Shown: one piece after another, positions 19,022 through 27,762 of the stretch
Layout: each line of letters starts with the position of its first letter
How positions within the stretch are numbered: position 1 is the stretch's first letter
Origin: an uncultured Arenicella sp.
GTDB lineage: Bacteria; Pseudomonadota; Gammaproteobacteria; Arenicellales; Arenicellaceae
DNA: 54,628 nt
Assembly: GCA_905479805.1 (NCBI GenBank)
Contig: CAJQNY010000124.1
Coordinates: 1-54,628 of the forward strand
Direction of reading: 5' to 3'
The notes under the pieces: model-generated
Seen by the model: only the letters and a program-made list of their open reading frames with translations
What the model was told of the DNA's origin: nothing
The model's database searches: none
Made by a program: the position numbers and the translations under genes

Positions 19022-19477
19022 ATGACCCGCCCAAACCAGTTTTCTATTAAATGCAAAAAATCAGCTTTGCTCCTGATTACACTTATTTTTACAGCTAGCG
19101 GGTTTAGTCAAGCTGACGCGCGGAACAGGCAAGATATTCGTTTCTATAAAGCGAATAAGATTCTTCAGACAGACCGGATCTGGTTTACTAAGAAGCGTGC
19201 TTCAAAACCTGGTTGCCATAATTTTATTAGGAAGGCGAGGGTCTACAAAGCGGTACAATTCGCCTATGCCGCATGCTACCTATATGCCAAAAAGAATTGT
19301 GAGTCCGATTCTATAATTGAAGTTGCCAAAGAGAAAGATGAGACAACCACGACGGTATTGCTCGAAGGATACGGGTGGCTCCCTCAGTCAGACAATAAAC
19401 GTGGCGTCCGCGTTAAATCATGGTCTTGCACACATGACCCTATTGCCTCAAAGCCGACTGAAAACAAGCCTGAATGA
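19022..19477 (+). CDS. Hypothetical secreted cysteine-containing protein
   Basis: Signal segment ALLLITLIFTASGFSQADA; Cys residues in GCHNF, YAACYLYAKKNC, SWSCTH. ATG 19022 preferred over 18989. Confidence 0.5.
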   Translation: MTRPNQFSIKCKKSALLLITLIFTASGFSQADARNRQDIRFYKANKILQTDRIWFTKKRASKPGCHNFIRKARVYKAVQFAYAACYLYAKKNCESDSIIEVAKEKDETTTTVLLEGYGWLPQSDNKRGVRVKSWSCTHDPIASKPTENKPE

Positions 19478-19524
19478 CGCTGCTCGAAAACCCGAGTAAC
19501 CGGTTTTTTTAAACTGCGAGTAAA

Positions 19525-20112
19525 CTAACGATCCGCCGGAAAATAAACTTCCTTAAAATGACCACGACACAGGGAGATATAACGATCGTTTCCGCCAATT
19601 TCAATCTGCGTACCGGCACGTATCACTTCACCCGTTTTATCTACCCTTACTACCATGTTGGCTTTCTTGCCACAGTGACAGATAGTTTTCAGTTCTTGCA
19701 ACACATCGGCCCAGGCGAGCAACCATTGGCTTCCCGTAAACAGCTCACCTTGAAAATCTGTGCGAATCCCATAGCAGAGTACCGGGATGGAAAGAACATC
19801 GCAGACTTCGGTTAACTGCCACACTTGTTTCTTAGTTAAGAATTGCGCCTCATCGACCAATACACAATGCACTTCTGAGACCGCGTGACTCGCCGAGATG
19901 TGATCAAATAAATTGTCTTCTTCCCTGAACAAGTCAGCATCCTGATCCAAACCTATTCTCGAACTAACTTTACCAGATTCGAAACGATCATCAAATGCGG
20001 CTGTCAATAACAGAGTTTGCATCCCACGTTCACGATAGTTGAAACTTGACTGCAACAAAGTCGTCGACTTTCCGGCGTTCATTGTTGAGTAATAGAAATA
20101 GAGTTTAGCCAT
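19525..20112 (-). CDS. tdk: Thymidine kinase (type II)
   Basis: [42 protein letters not shown], zinc site CHCGKKA..CRGHFKE. Confidence 0.96.
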   Translation of the reverse strand: MAKLYFYYSTMNAGKSTTLLQSSFNYRERGMQTLLLTAAFDDRFESGKVSSRIGLDQDADLFREEDNLFDHISASHAVSEVHCVLVDEAQFLTKKQVWQLTEVCDVLSIPVLCYGIRTDFQGELFTGSQWLLAWADVLQELKTICHCGKKANMVVRVDKTGEVIRAGTQIEIGGNDRYISLCRGHFKEVYFPADR

Positions 20113-20168
20113 TTTGTATTATGGGATTATCTAGTTTAATGAAGGCGAAGTGAATTGACATAAATTCT

Positions 20169-21155
20169 CTACCAAGAGTAATCGAGTAATGTATCGACAA
20201 ATACATCCTTAACCTGTGGACCTTGAACCCCCACAGCCGCGTTAATAGTAGGACGGTTTTCCCAATCGGGTAATTCAAACTTTCTATTTGACCTATCAAT
20301 CGCCAACTGACCAATAGCGATCCCTTCACAGATCACTCGTGCGGGACCAGATACCAGTTCAAACAAACTCGGCTCAACTAAATAGACCAAAGCACTCGCA
20401 TCGTGCATAGGCGTACTAGGATCAACTTCTCTCTCTTGCGGATAGTGTGCTTTATAGAAGTCCACATAGTGTCGACTACTATTCCAAATAAATTCTCCAA
20501 CACTAGGATGTTTTTCTCTGACATTAGCCAGATCAGAGTCGAACAAGCTAACTTTCATGGTCACATCTAAACCGATAATAGTAATCGGCCAACCTGCACC
20601 AAGTACAATATCCGCAGCATGAGGGTCATTGATAAAATTTGCTTCGGCGAGTGGGGTTACATTTCCTGGCGCAATCACTGTGCCGCCCATGACCACTACT
20701 TGCTTTACCTTGGAGGCAAGCCCCGGATCTAATTCTAACGCAAGCGCCAAATTGGTTAACGGCCCTATTGCCACAAGACTAATCTCACCAGGCTGCCGAT
20801 TTACATACTCCACGATCAATTCTGCTGCGCTCATGTTTTCTACTACTTTCTGCGGTACTGCCAAAGCTATGTTGCCCAAGCCATCTATTCCATGCACAAA
20901 GTCAGGTGCATCAAGCCTATTCGTACTCAGGGGGCTTTCAGCGCCCTCCGCCACCTGAACTGACTCAGAGTCCAAAACTTCTAAGGTTGACAATGCATTA
21001 CGCGTTGTCGTCTTAACATCAGCATTTCCAAAAACTGTCGTTAATGCTAGCAATTCAATATTTTTATGCGCGATAGCAAAAGCGATCGCTTGGACATCGT
21101 CAATACCGGGGTCTGTGTCTATTATTACTTTATGTGTAGGGCTCATAGTGGTCAT
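20169..21155 (-). CDS. Nucleoside hydrolase (inosine/uridine-preferring family)
   Basis: VIIDTDPGIDDVQAIAFAI, AIGPLTNLALAL, VVVMGGTV, HDASALVYL. Confidence 0.94.
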   Translation of the reverse strand: MTTMSPTHKVIIDTDPGIDDVQAIAFAIAHKNIELLALTTVFGNADVKTTTRNALSTLEVLDSESVQVAEGAESPLSTNRLDAPDFVHGIDGLGNIALAVPQKVVENMSAAELIVEYVNRQPGEISLVAIGPLTNLALALELDPGLASKVKQVVVMGGTVIAPGNVTPLAEANFINDPHAADIVLGAGWPITIIGLDVTMKVSLFDSDLANVREKHPSVGEFIWNSSRHYVDFYKAHYPQEREVDPSTPMHDASALVYLVEPSLFELVSGPARVICEGIAIGQLAIDRSNRKFELPDWENRPTINAAVGVQGPQVKDVFVDTLLDYSW

Positions 21156-21160
21156 ATGAT

Positions 21161-22042
21161 TTACGAGTTTAACTCCTCTTTTCGCGGGATCGAGCTGATT
21201 GCTCCCATGCGGCTTACTGAGATAGCCGCAGCTTCACAAGCTTGATGGAGCGCTTCCGGGATAGCCATTTCTCGTAACAAAGCAGCTAAATAGAACCCGA
21301 TAAAGGTATCTCCGGCTGCCGTGGTATCCACCACATTATCAGCCATCACATGAGCCGTAAATCGCTGACCCTCGCTAAGGGCTACTGCCCCTCTTTCCCC
21401 CAGCGTGATGACGATGTGGGTATTCGGAAAACGGTCCAGCAAAGATTGTTCTACTTCACTCATTTTCTGCTTTGCGCTCAACTGCTGTGATTCACCCTCG
21501 TTAACGATCAACAAGTTAACTAATTCGAGCGGCAACTCCAATACATCTGGAGTGAATGGGGCAGGGTTAAAGGCAATGAGTAGTTCATGTTGATGCGCCA
21601 GCTTAAAAGATTCACCAAGCAAATTACATTCATTTTGCATCACTACAAAGTCATCGGGCAAAAGCTGCGAGAAGGTTGCTTGCAGCTCAGGCAAAGTGAA
21701 TCCTTGATTAGCACCGCCATGTAAAATAATGGCATTCTCTCCATTCTGGTCAAGCTGAATGATGGCGTGGCCACTAGGCTCCGCAACCAAATCTATGCAT
21801 TTTGTATCAACCCCTGCCCTGTTTAATTCGCCTATCGCCCAATCATCATCACAGGATAAACGCCCAAGGTGGGCCACGTTCGCCCCAGCCCTGGCCAGCG
21901 CAACAGATTGATTCGCCCCTTTGCCGCCTAAACCCACACTCAATGAAGTTGACGGCACAGTTTGTCCCGCAGTAACAAAGTCATCTAATCCATAAACATG
22001 ATCAATATTAATCGAACCAAAATTCAATACTTTGCGACTCAT
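21161..22042 (-). CDS. rbsK: Ribokinase (PfkB family)
   Basis: FGSINIDHVYGLDDFVTAGQTV..GLGGKGANQSVALARAGANV; VDTTAAGDTFIGFYLAAL. Confidence 0.9.
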   Translation of the reverse strand: MSRKVLNFGSINIDHVYGLDDFVTAGQTVPSTSLSVGLGGKGANQSVALARAGANVAHLGRLSCDDDWAIGELNRAGVDTKCIDLVAEPSGHAIIQLDQNGENAIILHGGANQGFTLPELQATFSQLLPDDFVVMQNECNLLGESFKLAHQHELLIAFNPAPFTPDVLELPLELVNLLIVNEGESQQLSAKQKMSEVEQSLLDRFPNTHIVITLGERGAVALSEGQRFTAHVMADNVVDTTAAGDTFIGFYLAALLREMAIPEALHQACEAAAISVSRMGAISSIPRKEELNS

Positions 22043-22950
22043 TTTCGTAGACCTATCTCTCGCAAACGCTGCTCTAAATATTCACCCGCTGTCATCGGCG
22101 AATAAGCACAGCGATTCTCATCATCGACACACCCACTCAAACAATCTAACCGCATATCAGGGCTGGGGTGCACAAAAAAGGGTATTGAATACCGGCTTGT
22201 CTTAGCCAAATCACCCATTGGATTAACCACTCGATGTGTAGTGGACGGAAGCTTGGTATTTGTTAAACGTTGCAGCATATCTCCCACATTGCAAATAATG
22301 CTACCTTCAATCGATCCAATAGGTACCCATTGACCCTGTCGGCTCATTACTTCCAATCCTGCTTGTTCAGATCCAACTAGGAGAGTAATTAGATTAATAT
22401 CCTCATGCGCCGCCGCTCTTACATTGGGTGCCGTCGGGTCGTTGATTGGAGGGTAATGGATCGCTCTTAATAGAGTTTCACCATTCGCTAATTTATTCTC
22501 AAAGTAGTCTTCGTTTAGCCCGAGATAAAGTGACACAACCCTTAGTATACGCCTGGCCAACTGGTCAAGCTTTGCATAGATTACTTCCATACTCGATTGA
22601 AATTCAGTTACTTCTTGTGGCCAAATATTTTCCTCCAACCAAGGTTTGCCCACATGGAAAAATTCCTTAAGGTCAACAAACACACTGTCTTTCGCTTTCT
22701 CAGTTCCAAAGGGTACATAGCCTCGATTAAACCCATCACTGGACCCAAGGTACCGACTTTTTGTAGTAGATGGCAAAGAAAAAAACCTCGCAGCTGCGTC
22801 CAAAGCTTGGTCTATTACATCATCTGGAATACCGTGACCGGTAATTCCAGCGAAGCCCCACTCATGATATGCAGCTCCAAATCTTTGTACAAAATCCGTT
22901 TGATTAATATCAAAATCAGAAATATCAAGCTGTGGGATTTGTAATGACAT
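22039..22950 (-). CDS. 2-oxoglutarate/Fe(II)-dependent oxygenase, isopenicillin N synthase family
   Basis: HEDINLITLL (HxD), STTHRVVNP distal His, SRYSIPFFVHP (RxS); N-terminal DIxD / EWGFAGITGHGI. Confidence 0.9.
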   Translation of the reverse strand: MSLQIPQLDISDFDINQTDFVQRFGAAYHEWGFAGITGHGIPDDVIDQALDAAARFFSLPSTTKSRYLGSSDGFNRGYVPFGTEKAKDSVFVDLKEFFHVGKPWLEENIWPQEVTEFQSSMEVIYAKLDQLARRILRVVSLYLGLNEDYFENKLANGETLLRAIHYPPINDPTAPNVRAAAHEDINLITLLVGSEQAGLEVMSRQGQWVPIGSIEGSIICNVGDMLQRLTNTKLPSTTHRVVNPMGDLAKTSRYSIPFFVHPSPDMRLDCLSGCVDDENRCAYSPMTAGEYLEQRLREIGLRK

Positions 22951-22999
22951 TGTGACGTATTAGTTCTCTAATTGTTTTGGCTGCACCGCAAGCAGGCTA

Positions 23000-24100
23000 C
23001 TAAGTTTTATGGCTCAACGCTAGGTAATCGTGTGACTGCATTTCTTGTAGTCGGCTAATCGTTCTTTTAAATTCAAACTCAACTCGAGTTCCCTGATATA
23101 GATCATTCGCAGCGACTGCTGCGGAGATAATTAACTTAACATTGTGATCGTAAAATACATCAACTAAATTGATAAACCGACGAGCTTGATCTTCTTGCAA
23201 GCGATCCATCTGTGGCACATTCTCAACTAAAATCGAATGGAAACATTTTGCCAGTTCTATATAGTCATTTTGAGATCTCGGCCCGTCACAAAGCTCTAGA
23301 AACTCAAACCAAATAACTCCATCGGAACGACGAATAGACGTCAACTCGCGCCCTTCAATCACTATGCCTGCATTCGGAACACCAGCATCAGGCGCCAAAT
23401 GATCAAAGTTGTATTGCATGCCCTGATGTGCGGAATCGTCAATCGGTGAAAAGTAAGTTTCTGCCTTATCCAAAAAACGTAGGCGATAGTCTATACCTGA
23501 ATCAATATTAACAACGTCTGTATGTTGATAGATTAGATCGATTGTTGGCAGAAAAAGATCGCGTTGCAAACCACCCTTATACAAATCGACGGGCTCCACG
23601 TTTGAGGTCGCGACTAAGCTCACACCCTCCTTGAATAACGCGTCTAGCAATTTAACCAAAATAACCGCGTCAGCAATATCGTTGACGACAAACTCGTCGA
23701 AGCAAAGTATTCGGGTTTCTTGTGCTAATTGCTTAGCGACAATAACCAGTGGGTCTTCTTGTTCACTGAGTTCTTTACGCTCTTTATGTATTCGCTGCAT
23801 GAAGCGGTGAAAATGCATTCGCATTTTTTCATCAAATGGTAAACACTCATAAAAAGTATCTACCAAGTACGTCTTACCACGTCCCACACCACCCCAAAAG
23901 TACAAGCCTTTAATCGGTGTTTTATCTAACGTCTTGGATATCCCAATTTTCTGTAGAAAACTCTCTTTAGGGGGTTTAAAGGCCACCAGATCATCGTACA
24001 AGCGTTGCAGATTATTAACAGCCAATTCTTGAGCAGGATCTGGCTCAAATTCTGGATTCTTTAAATCTTCGCGATATCTTGAGATGGGCGTATGGGGCAT
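23000..24100 (-). CDS. zapE: Cell division protein ZapE (AFG1-like ATPase)
   Basis: GLYFWGGVGRGKTYLVDTFYECLP, MHFHRFMQRIHKE, CFDEFVVNDIADA. Confidence 0.94.
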   Translation of the reverse strand: MPHTPISRYREDLKNPEFEPDPAQELAVNNLQRLYDDLVAFKPPKESFLQKIGISKTLDKTPIKGLYFWGGVGRGKTYLVDTFYECLPFDEKMRMHFHRFMQRIHKERKELSEQEDPLVIVAKQLAQETRILCFDEFVVNDIADAVILVKLLDALFKEGVSLVATSNVEPVDLYKGGLQRDLFLPTIDLIYQHTDVVNIDSGIDYRLRFLDKAETYFSPIDDSAHQGMQYNFDHLAPDAGVPNAGIVIEGRELTSIRRSDGVIWFEFLELCDGPRSQNDYIELAKCFHSILVENVPQMDRLQEDQARRFINLVDVFYDHNVKLIISAAVAANDLYQGTRVEFEFKRTISRLQEMQSHDYLALSHKT

Positions 24101-24182
24101 GCGTTCAAAAACGGGTTCGTATGATTGCTTTGCTCGGCTATTGAGTTTACCGTATTGCCAACGAGAATTGTTAGCTAATCCT

Positions 24183-24710
24183 ATGACAGACCATATTTAC
24201 CCCTTTAATGGAGTTCTTCCAACCATTCACCCAACTGCGTTCATCGCACAGACCGCTGCGATCATCGGAGATACCCATATTGGAGCTGAGTCCAGTGTTT
24301 GGTATGGCTGTGTAGTCCGTGGCGATGTCAACGAGATCCGAATTGGTGCTCGTAGCAATATTCAAGACCTAACCATGATTCATTGTGCCGAATTAGGCCA
24401 AGGCTGTTACATTGGTGATGACGTAACGGTGGGTCACTCAGCGGTCCTCCATGCGTGCAAAGTTGAGAATACGGGGTTCATTGGTATTCAAGCCTGCGTA
24501 ATGGATGATTGTATTGTTGAAGAAGGCGCCATGGTGGCCGCTGGCGCCCTAGTAACTCCTGGAAAGATCGTTAAATCGCATGAAGTTTGGGCCGGAAGTC
24601 CCGCCAAAAAATTACGTGATATCAACGACAAGGACTTAGCGTTTTTTGAAATTAATCGTCTGCGCTACGCGCGACTCGCTAGGACTTATCGCACCGAACA
24701 AGACGTTTAA
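24183..24710 (+). CDS. Gamma-class carbonic anhydrase family protein (YrdA-like)
   Basis: Left-handed beta-helix repeats IGDTHIGAESSVWYGCVVRGDVNEIRIGARSNIQD..VTVGHSAVLHACKVE. Start trimmed from 24084 to ATG 24183. Confidence 0.93.
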   Translation: MTDHIYPFNGVLPTIHPTAFIAQTAAIIGDTHIGAESSVWYGCVVRGDVNEIRIGARSNIQDLTMIHCAELGQGCYIGDDVTVGHSAVLHACKVENTGFIGIQACVMDDCIVEEGAMVAAGALVTPGKIVKSHEVWAGSPAKKLRDINDKDLAFFEINRLRYARLARTYRTEQDV

Positions 24711-24774
24711 ACTAACCTCAAAATATTTGCCCAAGGTATAACGGTGGCACCCTAACCATTCATCGATGATGTTG

Positions 24775-25254
24775 TCATGGCTTCAACAAAAGATCTTTAT
24801 CAATTGGAATATATTGTGTGGCTGACTTAATTAGAGAGGTAGAGGTGAATTTTGGCACACCATAAACCTCGACCTTTGCATTCAAATTTTTACGGACTTT
24901 ATTGACCATCAAATCAAAGTCTCCATCACCCGATGCTAATACCACCACATCAGCGCCTTTTGCGTACTCAATCGCGTCAAGAGTGATACCTACGTCCCAG
25001 TCGCCTTTTGCGGACCCATCAACCCTTTGGATAAACGGTTTTAGCTTTACTTCAAAACCAATCGCTCTGAGTATATTTTGAAATTGTTTTTGCTTTTCGT
25101 CATCACGGTTTATTGCGTAAGCTATCGCTTTTACTACCTTCCTATTAGATGAAGCTTTCTCCCAAAATTTATTGTAATCGAAGTTACAACCATACGATTG
25201 CCTGACCGTGTAGTAAATATTTTGCACATCGACAAGCATGACTAATTTTTCCAT
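24775..25254 (-). CDS. NYN domain-containing protein (LabA/DUF88 family)
   Basis: MLVDVQNIYYTVRQSYG; KGDWDVGITLDAIEYAKGADVVVLASGDGDFDLMVNKVRK. Confidence 0.9.
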   Translation of the reverse strand: MEKLVMLVDVQNIYYTVRQSYGCNFDYNKFWEKASSNRKVVKAIAYAINRDDEKQKQFQNILRAIGFEVKLKPFIQRVDGSAKGDWDVGITLDAIEYAKGADVVVLASGDGDFDLMVNKVRKNLNAKVEVYGVPKFTSTSLIKSATQYIPIDKDLLLKP

Positions 25255-25281
25255 GGGCTAAACCGCTCACTCTCTAGCTAT

Positions 25282-25866
25282 CTATTTTTTTACAGAGTAG
25301 ATGAACGGCCTGACACCTACTTTTTGCAGTTTATTTTTAGCGGTTTTGGCTTTTCGCTTATCGCTATAGGGTCCTAAACGTACTCGATAGTAGGTACCTT
25401 TACCATCCACTTCCCGTGCTTGAGTTACCGACTTAAAACCTTTTAATGCGAGACGCGCTCTTAGTTTTTCAGCATCACTGTATTCTCTGAACGATGCCGC
25501 TTGTAAAAAATAATCTAAATTGGTGGGTGCCCGATTAGGGGCCGCTTCCGGCAAGTCATCCGGCATCACCTTTTCTATCTCTGGCAACAACTCATAAAAG
25601 TCGAATTCCTTTTCTGAACTTTTATTCTCTATCAGGTCCGTTATCTCCTGATCCGCAATAATCTCTTCTGCCTGACGATTATTGAGAAGCTCTTTCAATC
25701 CAGCACCTAAACTCCCCTCACCAGTACTAGCACCACTTATCAACATCCCAATAACAATTCCGGATACTAATATTACAAACAACAAACCCCAGGGTAACTT
25801 AACCGCTATCCTTGGTTTCTTAAGCGTACTCTTAGGTTTCTGTTTTATTCGCTTTGCTTGAGCCAT
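25282..25866 (-). CDS. SPOR domain-containing protein
   Basis: TM segment WGLLFVILVSGIVIGMLISG; C-terminal YFLQAASFREYSDAEKLRARLALKGF..YYRVRLGPYSDKRKAKTAKNKL. Start trimmed to 25866, overlapping the argS stop (ATGA). Confidence 0.9.
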   Translation of the reverse strand: MAQAKRIKQKPKSTLKKPRIAVKLPWGLLFVILVSGIVIGMLISGASTGEGSLGAGLKELLNNRQAEEIIADQEITDLIENKSSEKEFDFYELLPEIEKVMPDDLPEAAPNRAPTNLDYFLQAASFREYSDAEKLRARLALKGFKSVTQAREVDGKGTYYRVRLGPYSDKRKAKTAKNKLQKVGVRPFIYSVKK

Positions 25867-27650
25867 CACATCTTCTCTGGCGCACTCACTCCAATGATAG
25901 TCAAGCCATTGACCAGAACCTGTTTTACGGCTGAACATAGTGCCAACATTGCTTCGCGCTGTGGTTGGTCTGAATCTAAAAACTTTGTTGAGTTGTAGTA
26001 AGAATGAAACGCCGTTGCCAAATCACGCAAGTAATAATTCAACTGATGCGGTTCATAATTTTTTGCCGCAGTTTCCACTAACTCTGGGAACCGCTGCAAT
26101 AGACTCAGCAACTTACTCTCATGCTCGCCGTTCAATAGGCTGAAATCAGCGGCGCTTAGGTTCTCTACAACGATTGATCTTTCGGACGCTTGACGAAAAA
26201 TACTGCAGATTCGCGCATGCGCATACTGAACGTAATACACTGGGTTATCATTGCTCTGTGACTTAGCTAGGTCGAGATCGAAATCCATATGTTGCTCCGA
26301 CTTTCTTTGAGCATAAAAGAATCGAGCGGCATCCACACCAACCTCTTCACGAAGTTCTCGTAAGGTGACAAATTTCCCACTACGGGTCGACATTTTGATT
26401 TTTTCACCGCTACGATAAAGAACTGCAAACTGTACTAGCAATACATTTAACTTATTTTCATCCAAGCCCAATGCCTGCATAGACGCTTTAACTCTTGGTA
26501 TATAGCCATGGTGATCTGAACCCCAAATATTTATGCATTCGTCAAAACCTCTGTCCACTTTATCTTTGTGGTAGGCGATATCCGAAGCAAAATAAGTAGG
26601 CTGGCCATTATCTCGAACGACCACTCTATCTTTTTCATCTCCAAAAGCGGTTGAGCGAAACCACCATGCGCCCGCTTTCTCATAGAGGTGATCAGACTGT
26701 TTAAGCTGCTCAATAGCCGCCATAATTTTACCGTTATCAAAGAGTGATTTCTCCGAAAACCAAGTGTCGTAATCAACGCCGAAGCCAGAAAGATCATCTT
26801 TGATATCAGCAAGAATTGAATCTATTGCACGACGAAAGAATATTGTAAATCCGCCTTCACCCAATTCTGTCTTGGCTAACGTAATCAACTGATCGATGGA
26901 TTTTTCGTATGCTGACTTTGTGGTTTCCTCATCAGCTCCTTGTATTGAAGCAGCCAGGTGTTCAGAAATCTTATCGATTTTGCTCTCGTCGATACAATAC
27001 TCATTGCCATGTTGTATCTTTAGATCGGCGCCCATTTCAACGATATAGTCGCCTTGATAGGCATTGCTTGGAAATGTGAGTGATAATTCATTAGCCTGCA
27101 AATAACGAAGCCAAACACTGCACGCCAATATATCCATTTGGCGACCAGCATCATTGACATAATATTCGCGCTCTACGGTGTTACCAGCAGCGCTCAACAC
27201 TCGGGCTAAGGCATCTCCATAGGCTGCACCGCGACCATGGCCTACATGCAACGGTCCAGTAGGGTTTGCCGAAACAAATTCCACCATAATCTTACGTTTT
27301 GAGTTTTCTGGCGCTAATCCGTAAGCATCTTTTTCCACAAAAATCGTATTTAGCACTTCATAGCGTGCATCCTGAGCCAAGAACACGTTAATAAATCCAG
27401 GCCCCGCGATATTGGTTTCTGTAATCAACGCATTTGACGGAATCGCTGCCACTATCAGCTGCGCAATATCTCGCGGATTCTTCCCAATCGCCTTGGTTAG
27501 CGTCATTGCTACATTAGTGGCGAAATCCCCATGTTCTTTTTGCCGGGTGCGTTCGAACATTAGCCGAACTTCATGTTCTGGCGGGATGATGGAGTCAGCC
27601 TTTAGCTGATCAATTGCCTGTGTGAACAGGTCCTCTAGCTGTTGTTTCAA
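25866..27650 (-). CDS. argS: Arginyl-tRNA synthetase
   Basis: VEFVSANPTGPLHVGHGRGAAYGDALARVL (HVGH), KMSTRSGKFVTLREL. Confidence 0.97.
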   Translation of the reverse strand: MKQQLEDLFTQAIDQLKADSIIPPEHEVRLMFERTRQKEHGDFATNVAMTLTKAIGKNPRDIAQLIVAAIPSNALITETNIAGPGFINVFLAQDARYEVLNTIFVEKDAYGLAPENSKRKIMVEFVSANPTGPLHVGHGRGAAYGDALARVLSAAGNTVEREYYVNDAGRQMDILACSVWLRYLQANELSLTFPSNAYQGDYIVEMGADLKIQHGNEYCIDESKIDKISEHLAASIQGADEETTKSAYEKSIDQLITLAKTELGEGGFTIFFRRAIDSILADIKDDLSGFGVDYDTWFSEKSLFDNGKIMAAIEQLKQSDHLYEKAGAWWFRSTAFGDEKDRVVVRDNGQPTYFASDIAYHKDKVDRGFDECINIWGSDHHGYIPRVKASMQALGLDENKLNVLLVQFAVLYRSGEKIKMSTRSGKFVTLRELREEVGVDAARFFYAQRKSEQHMDFDLDLAKSQSNDNPVYYVQYAHARICSIFRQASERSIVVENLSAADFSLLNGEHESKLLSLLQRFPELVETAAKNYEPHQLNYYLRDLATAFHSYYNSTKFLDSDQPQREAMLALCSAVKQVLVNGLTIIGVSAPEKM

Positions 27651-27762
27651 CGGCTTCTACATAGATGAGTTTTAAAGCGCAGATTCTAACTTTTTATGCA
27701 GTGTGGGGATAGCTGCTTCGGTAGCAAATTGGCGGATATTACATTTATGAACAATAGTTTGC

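Noticed and set aside
19487-19508. AAAACC...GGTTTTTTT as a terminator after the Cys-rich secreted gene
   Set aside because: Short, A/T-dominated stem with a long loop; too weak to call.
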